A stretch of DNA of 64,000 nucleotides from VRUE01 sp963840565 (lineage in GTDB: Bacteria; Actinomycetota; Thermoleophilia; Solirubrobacterales; 70-9): positions 620,001 to 684,000 of the forward strand of contig CAWIZH010000002.1 in the NCBI GenBank assembly GCA_963840565.1, written 5' to 3'. Below the pieces are notes generated by a model. It was not told the origin of the DNA. It saw only the letters and a list, made by a program, of their open reading frames with translations, and made no database searches. Below, in pieces: positions 9,334 through 20,242 of the stretch. Within the stretch, counting starts at the first letter, position 1. Each line of letters begins with the position of its first letter. A program made the translations under genes and the position numbers.

Positions 9334-10323
9334 TCGACCAGCTCCGCGTACTTGGCGATGCAGTAGCGATCGGTCATCCCCGCAAGGTAGTCGGCGACCC
9401 GCTGGCACTCGCTCGCGCCCGGCTCCAGCTCGGGCGCCTCGCCGGGCCGCTCCATGTAGTGGTCGAAGAGCGTCTGCATCATCCGGTGGACCCGCTCGTG
9501 CTCGCTGCGCGCCAGCGGGCCGAGGTAGACGCGATCGAACATGAACTTGCGCAGGCGCAGCATCGCGCCACCGATCTCATCGCTCTGCACGATGTCGCCG
9601 GCGGCCCGCGAGTGCTCGACGATGTCGCGGACGAGGGTGTCGATGCGGGCCGAGCCGGTCGCGCCAAGCAGCTCGATCTCAGCCGCTGGCAGGTCGCCGA
9701 CGCTGAGGATCCCCGCCCGCAGCGCGTCGTCGATGTCGTGGTTGATGTAGGCGACGCGGTCGACCAGCTTGACGATCCGCCCCTCCAGGGTCGCCGGCTT
9801 GTTCGACCCGGTGTGGTTGAGGATGCCGTCGCGGACCTGCTCGGTCAGGTTGAGCCCGCGACCGTCGCGCTCCAGCACCTCGACCACCCGCAGCGAGTGC
9901 TCGTTGTGCTTGAAGCCACTACCGCAGCGCTCGCGCAGCGCCGCGTCGAGGGCCTCCTCGCCGGCGTGGCCGAAGGGCGGGTGGCCAAGGTCGTGGCCGA
10001 GCCCGATCGCCTCGGTCAGGTCCTCGTTGAGCCCCAGCGCCCGCGCAACCGTACGAGCGATCCCACAGGCCTCGATCGTGTGAGTGAGGCGGGTCCGGTA
10101 GTGATCGCCCTCAGGAGCAACGAAGACCTGAGTCTTGTGCTTGAGCCGCCGAAACGCCTTGCGTATGAACGATCCGGTCCCGATCGCGCTGAAACGGCGT
10201 GCGAACAGGACTGTCGGGCTCGTCAACCTTGCGGTGTGCCGGATAGGAGCGCGTCGCGCTCGCGTCAAGGAACTCCTCCTCCCAAGCGCGCACCCGATCC
10301 TCAAACGTCACCGTCATGTCCAT
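9324..10323 (-). CDS. dgt: dGTP triphosphohydrolase-like protein (N-terminal frameshift)
   Basis: An HD-domain protein of about 330 residues. The HD metal site is visible as HTIEACGIARTVARAL and GHDLGHPPFGHAGEEAL, with RVAYINHDIDDA further on. Family members hydrolyse dNTPs, keeping the pool balanced. The first 50 residues (MDMTVTFEDRVRAWEEEFLD) are in another frame, and the frames join near 10160 at RDRIVH/KAFRRLKHKTQVF; one extra base there explains the break. It overlaps dnaG and follows recO, from which it is separated by dispersed repeat copy 1. Confidence 0.88.
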
Positions 10324-10335
10324 CCGTCGATCCTA

Positions 10336-10450
10336 AGGGCCAGTCCCGGTAGGGGTGGAACGTCTTGTACTTTTTCGGCGCAAGCTTGAGGCGCCAGCAG
10401 GCAACTCTCCACCGAAAAAGTTAAGTGGAACCCCTATCGGGACTGACCCT
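10336..10450. repeat. Dispersed palindromic element, copy 1
   Basis: A 115-bp imperfect palindrome. The outer arms AGGGCCAGTCCCGGTAGGGG and AGGGTCAGTCCCGATAGGGG (right arm, reverse complement) pair over about 21 bp. An asymmetric internal loop and a second stem, ACTTTTTCGG with CCGAAAAAGT, follow, and then a loop of about 33 nt with GGCGCCAGC. It lies between the recO stop, which it overlaps, and the dgt start. Two further copies occur at 15441 and 23556. Confidence 0.93.
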
Positions 10451-11175
10451 ACGCAGCGGCCCGCAGTTGAACATGAGCATGGTGCTCAAGGGTCTCCCGC
10501 ACGGCCCGCTCAACCTGGCGCAGAGCCATCTCATCGGCCCGTGGCGCCTCAGCCAAAGGACTGCCGATCGCCGCGACCATGAAGCGGTGCGCCTCCTCGG
10601 AGAGCGGGAAGGCACCCCCTTCGCAGCTGACGCAGACGACTCCACCGGCCGCGCCGGAGAAGCCGCTCAGGTGCTCGGCCTCGCCGCAATTCGCGCAGGA
10701 AGCGAGCTCGGGGGAGAAGCCGGCCGCCAGGGCGAGCTTGAGCCGAAACGAGAGCGCGGTTTCAAGGCTCGCCCCGCGCTCTGCCGTCGGGTCGTCGAGC
10801 AGCGCCCAGGTAGTGGCAGAGCAGGTTGTAGGCGGGCGGATTGGGCTCGGCCGAGTCGAGCAGGCGCAGCACCGCGTCGCAGGCGCGGGCGCCGGCGTTG
10901 AGGGCAGGGCCGGAGGCGCGTAGACGCGGGTAGCCGTCGACGGTGGAGGCGTTGGTCACGGTGAGCAGCTCGCCGCGGCCTTCGTGCAGGATCAGGTCGA
11001 GGCGGAAGAAGGGCTCGAGGCGCCCGCCGAAGCGCGACTTCGGTTTCCGCGCCCCCTTCGCGATCGCCCCGATCCGGCCCTTCGTCTTCGAGTAGAGGTG
11101 GAGGATGCGGTCGGCCTCGCCGTAGCGGATGCTGCGCAGCACAACCGCCTCAGTCTTCAGCGTCTTTCCGGCCAT
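10449..11175 (-). CDS. recO: DNA repair protein RecO (frameshifted)
   Basis: RecO loads RecA with RecR in recombinational repair. The N-terminal OB-fold is clear (MAGKTLKTEAVVLRSIRYGE, HLYSKTKGRIGAIAKGARKP). After a frameshift near 10797 the C-terminal part shows a four-Cys zinc site, SCANCGEAEHL and VVCVSCEGG. The total of about 242 residues is normal for the family. The ATG at 11175 lies 8 bp after the mutM stop. The TAG stop (10449-10451) falls inside the right arm of dispersed repeat copy 1. Confidence 0.9.
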
Positions 11176-11183
11176 AGCCGGAT

Positions 11184-12099
11184 TTACGGTGAACGACGGG
11201 CCGGACGGCGCTTGCGCGGGCGACGGCGCAGGCGCACCTGGCAGCTCGGGCAGTAATAGGTCGAGCGGCCGGAGACGACGATGCGGACGATGGTGCCGTC
11301 GCAGCGCGGGCAGGGCTCGCCCTCGCGGGTGTGGACGAGGAACTCGTTCTGCATCGTGCCCTTCTCGCCGCGGCCATCGCGGTAGTCGTCGATCGAGGCC
11401 CCGCCGCCGTCGATCCCCGCTTCCAGCGCCGCGACGATCGCGTCGCGCAGCGCCGCGAGGTGCTCGGGCTTCATCGAGCCCGCCGGGGAAAGCGGGTGCA
11501 GGCGCGCCCGGAAGAGCGCCTCGTCGGCGTAGATGTTGCCGACCCCGGCAACGCCGGACTGGTCGAGCAGGAAGGACTTCAGGGGCGCGGTGCGGTTCGC
11601 CGCCATCTGCACCCAGCGCCTCGGGCGTGAAGGCGTCCGAGAACGGCTCGACGCCGAGCTTGGCGAAGCGCGCCTCGAGCTTCGCGTCGTCGATCAGGAA
11701 GGCCTCGCCGAAGCGGCGGGGGTCGGTGAACCAGACCTCACGGCCGTCGTCGAGGCTGAAGCGGGCGCGCAGGTGCCGCTCGGAGGTCGAGCGCTCCGCC
11801 TCGTACAGCCGCCGCCCCTCGGAGGGGTCGAGCTTGCTTTCACCCTCGACCAGGACCAGATTGCCGGTCATCCGCAGGTGCATGACCAGCGTCCGCGCAC
11901 CGTCAAGCGCCAGCAGCAGGTACTTGCCGCGCCGCCCCAGCCCCTCGATCGTCGCCCCCTCGACCGCCGCTTCCAGCTTGGCGGGCGGCATCGGCCGGCA
12001 CCAACGCGCGTCGAGCACCTCCAGCCCCTCGATCCGCCGCCCGGCCAGCTCGGGATCGAGCTGCCGGCAAACGGTCTCCACCTCGGGCAGCTCGGGCAT
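11184..12099 (-). CDS. mutM: Formamidopyrimidine-DNA glycosylase (Fpg/MutM; frameshifted)
   Basis: It excises oxidised purines such as 8-oxoguanine. The start MPELPEVETVCRQLDPELAG supplies the catalytic Pro2 and Glu3. DARTLVMHLRMTGNL and VWFTDPRRFG are family motifs. After a frameshift near 11610 the helix-two-turn-helix (QSGVAGVGNIYADEALF) and the zinc finger (CPRCDGT, YYCPSCQ) follow. The length of about 300 residues fits. It lies between xerD and recO on the same strand, with a long inverted repeat about 20 bp upstream of its ATG. Confidence 0.92.
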
Positions 12100-12119
12100 C
12101 GCGCAGTTCTACACCACGG

Positions 12120-12165
12120 TGACTTCGTCTTTAGTAGTCCATATGGACGCCTAAAGGCGAAGTCA
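12120..12165. promoter_or_regulatory. 15-bp inverted repeat with inner palindrome upstream of mutM
   Basis: Arms TGACTTCGTCTTTAG (12120-12134) and CTAAAGGCGAAGTCA (12151-12165) pair with one mismatch, and the 16-nt spacer contains the perfect palindrome GTCCATATGGAC. It lies in the 72-bp gap between the xerD stop and the mutM ATG. There is no U-run on either side, so an operator or a factor-dependent structure is more likely than an intrinsic terminator. Confidence 0.6.
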
Positions 12166-12171
12166 GCCCCC

Positions 12172-13113
12172 TTAGCTGGCGGCGGCGCGGGGGTGGGCTT
12201 TGAAGTACGCCTGCTTTAGGCCCTCCCCTGATAGGTGGGTGTAGAGCTGGGTCGTGGAGATATCGGCGTGGCCTAGCATCTCCTGGACGGCTCGCAGGTC
12301 GCAGCCGCCCGCCAAGAGGTGCGTGGCAAAGCTGTGGCGCAGGGTGTGTGGGCTCATCTGGCCGGCGAGGCCGGCGTCGCGGGCGTTGCGCTGGACGATT
12401 TTGTAGAGGCCCTGGCGGCTCAGCGGGCCACCGCGGAAGTTGACGAAGAGCTTTGCCTCGTGGCGGTCGCCGATCAGCTTTGGCCTCCCGCCGCGCAGGT
12501 AGGAGGAGATCGCCGCGATTGCCTTGCGCCCGAGCGGCACAAGCCGTTCCTTGCCGCCCTTGCCGCGGGCGCGCAGGAAGCCCTCGTGAAGGTCGATGTC
12601 GGCCAGCTCCAGCCCGATCGTCTCCGAGGCGCGCAGCCCGCAGGCATACATCACCTCGAGCAGCGCCCGGTCGCGCAGCGTCGTCGGCTCGTCACCGTAC
12701 GGCGAGGCGAGCAGCTTCTGCACCTCGGCGTAGTTGAGCACCTGGGGCAGCTTCCTGGCCCGGCGCGGGGCGCTGAGGGCGGCGGTCGGGTCGTCGCCGA
12801 TCAGCTCGTCGCGGCGCAGTTGCTTGTAGAAGGAGCGCAGGCAGGCCGCCTTGCGATGGACGGTCGCCGAGGAGCAGGGCGGGCGGCCGTTGCCGGTCGC
12901 CAGCTCGGCGAGGAACTCGCTGATGTCGGCCGGGCCCGCGGCGAGCGCGTCGAGATGGTGGGCGCCGAGGTACTCGCCGTACTGATGCAGGTCGGTGCGA
13001 TAGGCGTCGAGGGTGTTGCGCGATAGGCCGCGCTCCAGCTCCAGGTAGGAGAGGAAGTCGAGGACCAGGCCCTCGAAGCGCGACTCGGTTTTCGGTGGAT
13101 CGGCGACGACCAT
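12172..13113 (-). CDS. xerD: Tyrosine recombinase XerD
   Basis: A 313-residue site-specific recombinase that resolves chromosome dimers. The N-terminal SAM-like domain (FLSYLELERGLSRNTLDAYR) precedes the catalytic domain. Catalytic residues are visible as Arg in ACGLRASETIGLEL, Lys in KGGKERLVPLG, His-x-x-Arg in HTLRHSFATHLLAGG, His in LGHADISTTQLYTH, and the nucleophile Tyr in the same motif. The ATG at 13113 gives the usual start. The family and the tlyA-recN-pyrG-xerD synteny point to the housekeeping XerD rather than a phage integrase. Intact. Confidence 0.92.
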   Translation of the reverse strand: MVVADPPKTESRFEGLVLDFLSYLELERGLSRNTLDAYRTDLHQYGEYLGAHHLDALAAGPADISEFLAELATGNGRPPCSSATVHRKAACLRSFYKQLRRDELIGDDPTAALSAPRRARKLPQVLNYAEVQKLLASPYGDEPTTLRDRALLEVMYACGLRASETIGLELADIDLHEGFLRARGKGGKERLVPLGRKAIAAISSYLRGGRPKLIGDRHEAKLFVNFRGGPLSRQGLYKIVQRNARDAGLAGQMSPHTLRHSFATHLLAGGCDLRAVQEMLGHADISTTQLYTHLSGEGLKQAYFKAHPRAAAS

Positions 13114-13216
13114 GGCGAGGTGGTTCGCCCCTGGACGAGACAAACCTTGATTCGCAAGGGACCGTGCGCTCGGCTGCGGGTCCTGTCGTGGGGGGAGGGG
13201 GGCCTGCGGGCGGGAA

Positions 13217-14299
13217 CTACGTCCTCGACCCCCCTCCCCCCACGCCACCCGCAGACGATTCGGCTAGGGCTCTTCCCGAAGCTAGGGCCGCGGCGAAGAA
13301 GAGGGGGTCCTCCGCGAGAGCGCGACCCATCGTTCGAGCCGGGAGCTTGGATGCTTCGTAGCCGTCGAGGTCTACCGGAGCTTCGTGGAGGTGGTGGCGC
13401 CAACCTGCTGCGGTGGCCAGGACCGCGATGGGTACCGGCTCGCTGGACGGCACCGGCACCTCGACCTTGCCGAGCAGCAGTTGCATCACGGTGAGGGTGT
13501 GGTGACTTACGGGGCGGTGGCGCTCTCGGGGGTCGGCGCTGGAGAGGCGTGGGGAGAGCAGGGTTGGGAGGCCCAAGGCCAAGCGAGGCGTGGGCTGTGT
13601 CCAGGGCGGCCATGCCGCCGTGGCCGAGGCGGCTGTCGGAGCCGATGATGCCGGGACCCGGACCGGCGATGATCGCGTCCCAGCCCAACATGCGGGCGGC
13701 GGCGTCGAGGGCCCCCGCGACGGAGATCGCCTCGTGCTCGCCGCCGTAAGCTCGGCGCGGCGGTGATGTGACCACAAAGCAGGTCGCGCTTGCGCAGCTC
13801 AGCCACGTCGCGGCTGAGCGAGCCGGGCAGGGCGCCTCCGGCCGTCTGAACGTAGCCGACCTTGAGCCCAGGCGAAACCTGGGACGCAGCCCATGCGGCC
13901 GGCGCCAGATGACCATGCAGCGGCAGAACCAGCACGGGTACCGGCCCATCCGCCCCTTCCGGTGCGCTTTTCCCCGCCATATCGGGGATAAGGCGCACCG
14001 GAAGCTCGACCGGATCTACCGGGTGCTGGAGCGAGGTGTAGTTGAGCTTGATTACGTGCTCGCCATCGCCGCCCGGTGCCTTCGAGCCCTCGGGTCAGGT
14101 TGACGTGGACAACGTCGAAGCCGCCCGAGCCCAAGCCCAGGTCGAGGGCCTCGACGTTGACCACTACCTCGTCGCCCTCGTGCATCTCGCCCAGCAGCTC
14201 GCTATCGGCCCAGGCGGAGCGCTGCTCTCCGTCGATCTCCACCGTCAGCGGCTCGGCGCTGACGACCACGCCCCGGCGAAGCTTCAGCCTGCCACTCAC
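13217..14299 (-). CDS. DUF3866 family protein (frameshifted)
   Basis: About 360 residues in three frame segments (breaks near 14060 and 13760). It starts at GTG 14299 with LKLRRGVVVSAEPLTVEIDG, continues with LIPDMAGKSAPEGADGPVPV, and ends with GGEHEAISVAGALDAAARML and HHTLTVMQLLLGKVEVPVP. The pattern matches the actinobacterial DUF3866 family, whose function is unknown. The GTG overlaps the stop of the upstream peptidase gene (GTGA). It stands where M. tuberculosis has a NUDIX gene in the pyrG-xerD interval. Confidence 0.75.
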
Positions 14300-15406
14300 C
14301 CCGCGCCCGCAGCGGCCTCGGCGACGATCCCTTCGCAGACCTCGAGCATCGCGTCGAGGTTGCGCGCGCTCACCGCCTCGTCGGCAGTGTGGTTGGCCTC
14401 TGTGCCGTTGGCGAGCAGGACGCAGTCGAAGCCGTCGACGATCAGGGCGTTGGCGTCGCTGCCGCCGCCAGTCGCGGTCCGCTCGGGCTCGAAGCCGGCC
14501 CGGCGCAGCCCGGCCTCGGCCAGGGCCATGGCTGGCGAAGAGGGCGGGATCCGGTAGCCGCGGAAGAGCTCTTCGATCCGCACGTCGGCATCGCAGCCAT
14601 GCTCGCTGGCGCCCCAGGCGCAGGCATCGCTGAGCAGCCCAGCCACCTCGGCGGCCCGGCCGGCATCGAGGCTGCGGGACTCGGCGACGATCTCGCACTT
14701 GCCGGGGACGACGTTGCCCGAGGTACCGCCGGAAATCACGCCGACGTTGGCGGTCGTCTCCTCGTCGAGTCGTCCCAGCTCCATGCGCGAGATTGCTGCC
14801 GCCGCGGCGGCAATCGCGTTGTTGCCGTCCTCGGGACGAATGCCAGCGTGGGCCTCGACCCCGGTGAACTCAGCGAGCACCCGCTGCTGGGTCGGCGAAG
14901 TGACGATCACCTCGCCGACGGCACTGGCGTGATCGAGGACGAAGCCGCAATCCGAACGCAGGGTCGAGGCATCGAAGGCCTTGGCGCCGCGCAGGCCCTG
15001 CTCCTCGGCGACGGTCAGCACCAGCTCGATCCCGACCGGCGGCGGCTCGGAGCGCGCCGCGCGCGACCAGCTCCATGAAGACCGCCACCGCCGCCTTGTT
15101 GTCGGCGCCGAGGATCGTCTCGCCGGCGCTGCGGAAAACGCCCTCCGATTCGACCACCTCGATCTGCCCCTTGTGCGGCACGGTGTCGATGTGGGCGCAG
15201 AACATTACCCAGCGATCGCTGCGGCCCGGCAGTCGCGCAACGATGTTGCCCGCGCCCGCTTCGGCCGGCCCAGCCGCGTCGTCCTCGCTTACATCGAGGC
15301 CAAGAGCGCGCAGCTCGGCAGCGATCGTGTCTGCCACCTCCCGCTCCTCACCCGTCGGGCTGCGAATCTCACAGAGCCGGACGAAAGTCTCGTGCAGCCG
15401 CTCCAC
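14296..15406 (-). CDS. M20-family metallopeptidase, PepT-like (one frameshift)
   Basis: About 370 residues with the M20/M28-type dinuclear zinc site: FCAHIDTVP gives the first His and the Asp, ILGADNKAAVAVFMEL the bridging Asp, and VLTVAEEQGLRGAKAF the Glu pair. The dimerisation domain follows (GVEAHAGIRPEDGNNAIAAA). A frameshift lies near 15057. Homologues cleave di- or tripeptides in the cytosol. It starts at GTG 15406 and lies just downstream of pyrG, from which it is separated by dispersed repeat copy 2. Confidence 0.82.
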
Positions 15407-15440
15407 AGCGGGACAGGCTAACTGGGATTCGGAATGACCG

Positions 15441-15539
15441 AGGGACTGTCCCGGTAGGGGTGGAACGTCTTGTACTTTTTCGGCAATTTCTCGCGGCGCC
15501 AGCCCGCTGCGTCTCCACCGAAAAAGTTAAGTGGAACCC

Positions 15540-15556
<17 letters not shown>
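15441..15556. repeat. Dispersed palindromic element, copy 2
   Basis: A 116-bp palindrome with a perfect outer stem: AGGGACTGTCCCGGTAGGGG occurs at the left end and its exact reverse complement at the right end. The inner stem ACTTTTTCGG/CCGAAAAAGT and the loop motif GGCGCCAGC are as in copy 1. It lies between pyrG and the M20 peptidase gene. Its right arm supplies the last pyrG codons and the TAG stop. Confidence 0.94.
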
Positions 15557-17208
<1,652 letters not shown>

Positions 17209-17212
<4 letters not shown>

Positions 17213-18046
17213 GCTCTGCCGAGCGAGTCTAGCCAGCGCAGTGGCGGAACCGAGTCGATCGTCGCCGAGATCGAACGCAACTCTCCGTAAATGGTCAGTC
17301 CGGCGACCACGGCGAGGGCGATCAGGCGGCGCATCGGGGCCCAAAGTCGTCAGCAGCCAGACCCCGCCGACGGCGCCGGCGAGGTTCGAGCCGGTGTCGC
17401 CGAGCATCGCCCGCTCGCGCAGGGTGAACCAGGCGCCGACCAGGACCGGGCCGGCGAAGATGCCGAGCAGCTCCAGCGGCGCCAGGGTCCAGGCGCCGAG
17501 GCAGAGGCCGGCGCCGAGCAGCGCCAGCCCCTTCTCCGCCCGCCCCGGCCGCAGGTCGAGCAGGTTGAAGAGGTTGGTGGCGAGGATCAGCAATCCGACG
17601 TCGGCGAGGTAGCGCCAGGATTCGAGCCCGCGCCCGGAGACCACGTAGGCGGCGAGCGCCAGCGCCCCCAGCGCCTTCACCGCGCCGGTCGAGAGGCTGC
17701 CGGCCCGCAGCGCCCGCGCGTGCCCGCGCCAGCCGCGCGGCGCGCCCGCATCCTCGCCGCGCCCCAGCGCGTCGTCGAGAAAGCCGAGGAAGGCGACCCC
17801 GAGCAGATAGGGCATCCACTGGCGCAGGCCGGGCGCGAGCAGGTCGAGGTCAGCGCGATCGTTGAGGAAGGCCAGCGGCGCCAGCGCGACCAGCGCCGCC
17901 GTCGCCAGCACGGCGCCGAGCGGGAAGGCGAGCCTCGCCCCCCGGTAGTTCGCCCGCACCAGGCCCGCGTCGAGCAGCCCCCGCATCCCCGCCGGCACGA
18001 CCAGCAGGGCGACGGCGATCGCGACCGGGAAGCCGAGCCAGGCCAC
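17209..18046 (-). CDS. MraY/TagO-like membrane glycosyltransferase (GT4-type, short)
   Basis: A polytopic membrane protein of about 279 residues starting at GTG 18046. Polyprenyl-phosphate sugar-1-phosphate transferase features are FLGFLDDALG (the DD pair), ATNLFNLLDLRPGRAEKG (the N-x-x-N-x-x-D motif) and MLGDTGSNLAGAVGG. A frameshift near 17335 precedes the C-terminus MRRLIALAVVAG. It is shorter than typical MraY (about 350). Its likely substrate is an undecaprenyl phosphate carrier. It lies between steB and pyrG, with a TGA/ATG overlap to pyrG. This position is empty in M. tuberculosis. Confidence 0.72.
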
Positions 18047-18048
18047 GC

Positions 18049-18924
18049 TCAGCGCGTTCCCGCCGGGCGGCAGCAGGTCCGGAAGCAGGCGGTCGGCCGA
18101 GCCCTTGACCCCGAAGCTGCCCTCGGCGCCGAGCAGGGCGAACACCGTCGCCACCTCGCCGGCGGCCGTCTCGACGTCATCGACGCTGGAGAGGTCGTTG
18201 CCGCCGAAGAAGGAGACCGAGGACGGTTCGGCGGTAGAGGTCTCGACCCCGACCGCCGGCGTGCGCGTGCCGGTGATCCCGCTCATCAGCGCCGATTCGA
18301 GCTGCGCCGCGGTCGAGCGCTGCAGCGGCCCCATCTCTTCGGGCGGCTGGCGGACGACGATGACGCCGTCGAGCGCGCCGAAGTTGCCGCTGGCGCGCGA
18401 GAAGAGCTGGCTGCGAACCCGGTCGAGCAGGGTGCCGCCGCGGACGAGCTGGCGCCCGACCCCGGTGCCGAAAGCCGTCAGCGTTTCCGGGTTGGTCCTG
18501 ATGTCGGCAAAGCGGGTTTTCGCCAGGTCGTCGGAGAGTCCCGCGCAGATCGACCGGCTCGCGCACCACCCCGATCCCGACCAGACGCGCCCCGGTCGGG
18601 ACCGAGCGCTTCCTCGATCGCCGAGGACGTGCCGCCCGGCAGGTCGCCGAGGGCGACCACGCCGATCCGCCTTCCGGCGAGCCGGTTGCGCACCAGCGCC
18701 GGGTAGACGCGGCCGGCGAATTCGTCGGAGCGAGCCAGCTGCCCGTTCAGTTCGTCGGCCCGCGACCGCGCGTCCTGGAGGTTGCCGGTGAGGCTGTGCT
18801 CGAGGTCCTTGCGGGTGTTGGTCAGGGCGTCGCCGCCGAACTCGGCGCCGATCAGGATCCCGATCGCGAGGGCGAGGAAGACGGCGACCAGCGAGGTCGC
18901 GTGGTATCGGGCGCTGTATCCCAT
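18049..18924 (-). CDS. steB: SteB/MctB-like envelope protein (frameshifted)
   Basis: One N-terminal transmembrane helix (YHATSLVAVFLALAIGILIG) is followed by a coiled-coil stretch (TRKDLEHSLTGNLQDARSRA) and a periplasmic domain, as in Rv1698-type proteins (named copper transporter MctB, also SteB). A frameshift lies near 18590, and another near the C-terminus must bring in the stop at 18049. Without that one, the frame reads into the glycosyltransferase. The steA-steB pair is linked to envelope assembly in corynebacteria. It lies directly downstream of steA. Confidence 0.72.
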
Positions 18925-18947
18925 CGGTGGTGCAGGCTACTTCGGGC

Positions 18948-18996
18948 CGCGAGATCTCGTTTATGCGCCAATGACACGTAAAAACGAGGTCTCGCG
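18948..18996. terminator. Inverted repeat between steA and steB
   Basis: Arms CGCGAGATCTCGTTTA (18948-18963) and TAAAAACGAGGTCTCGCG (18979-18996) are complementary with one mismatch and a small bulge, and enclose a 15-nt spacer. It begins one base after the steA TAG stop and ends about 24 bp before the steB ATG. The base of the stem is GC-rich, but there is no U-run after it, so it may be an attenuator or a 3'-end stabiliser. Confidence 0.5.
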
Positions 18997-20186
18997 CTAA
19001 AGACCCAGCCAGATCCGGATCTTCAGCCAGACCAGCTGGACCAGATCGTTGAGGGCCGGCGAGGTGATGATCACGACGGCGAGCAGGATCGCGAAGGCGG
19101 CGAGGAAGAGCACCAGCGGGCCGAAGGGCGAGCTCGGGTTGTAGAGCCGGCTCACCCCCTTGGCGTCGACCAGCTTCTCGCCGATCCGCAGCCGGGTGAG
19201 GAAGGTCGAGGACATGCCGCCGCGCTTGCGGTCGAGGAACTCGATCAGGTTGAAGTGGGCGCCGACGCTGACGATCAGCGTCGCGCCCTTCTCGTAGGCG
19301 AGCAGCATCGCCACGTCCTCGCTGGTGCCGGCGGCCGGCAGCAGCGTGTGGCTCAGGCCCATGTCGAGCAGGCGCTGGCGACCCGGGGCGCGGCCGTCGG
19401 GATAGGCGTGGACGATCAGCTCAGCGCCGCAGCGCAGCGCTTCGTCGCCGGCCGAGTCCATGTCGCCGAGGATCACGTCGGGCTTCATCCCCGCCTCGAG
19501 CACCCCGTCAGCGCCACCGTCGACGGCGACGACCAGCGGCCGCACGTCGCGAATGTAGGCCCGCAGTGCCTTCAGGTCGCGGCGGTGGCGATCGCCGCGG
19601 ACGACGATCAGCACGTGGCGGTCGCGGAAGGAGGCCCGCGTCGGCGGGAACTCGATGCTGCCGGTGAGCAGGTCGGTCTCACCACGCACGTGGGCCACCG
19701 TGTTCTCGGCGAACTCGGCCAGCGCCTCGTCGACCCGCTCGAGCTGCTCGTCGCGCTGGCGCTCCAGCTCCTCGACCGAGAGCAGGCGCCCGCGCAGCAG
19801 CTCGCGCCCGCCGCCAAGCACGACGCCACCGGCGATCGTCACCCGGTTGCCGTCGGCGAGCAGCTCGAAGGGATCGCCCTCCTCGACGTCGAGCAGCGTC
19901 ACCCCGGCCTGGGCCAGCAGCAGCGGCCCGGCGTTGGGGTAGCGCCCGTTGGAGGAGGCCGCGGCGTTGATCACCGCGCCGCACCCCGGTCGCGATCAGC
20001 TCCTCGGCCGCGATTCGGTCGATGTTGACGTGGTCGATGACGGCGATATCGCCGGGGGCGAGGCGTTTGACCAGATGCTTGGTGCGGCGGCCGAGCCGCG
20101 CCGTGCCCTCGATCGCCTCGTCCGGCGGACGTCCCGTTACGGCGCGAGAGCAGGGCGGGAAGACGACGGCGACTGGAGGTAGCCAC
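18997..20186 (-). CDS. steA: SteA-like membrane protein with thiamin-pyrophosphokinase-like fold (frameshifted)
   Basis: About 396 residues, homologous in pattern to Rv1697. The start GTG 20186 (ATSSRRRLPALLSRR) is followed by frameshifts near 20130 and 19978. Conserved blocks are GRRTKHLVKRLAPGDIAVID, INAAASSNGRYPNAGPLLLA, PLVVAVDGGADGVLEAG and VILGDMDSAGDEAL, the last two resembling thiamin-pyrophosphokinase catalytic segments. A C-terminal transmembrane helix (LVLFLAAFAILLAVVIITS) anchors it. It pairs with steB. Enzymatic activity is not established. Confidence 0.82.
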
Positions 20187-20242
20187 CGAAGCAGGTTATC
20201 CGCCCTGGCAAGCGGATCAAACCGCCTCAGATCGCCGTCCTC

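Noticed and set aside
7573..9366. 597-codon plus-strand open frame opposite dnaG
   Set aside because: It is the antisense of an intact, highly conserved gene in GC-rich DNA. The translation is low-complexity His/Arg/Leu/Ala with no domain.
12172..13113. XerD-like gene as the missing integrase of the 25.7-30.0 kb unit
   Set aside because: Its synteny with pyrG/recN and length match housekeeping XerD, and it lies 12 kb from the unit. There is no positive evidence linking them.
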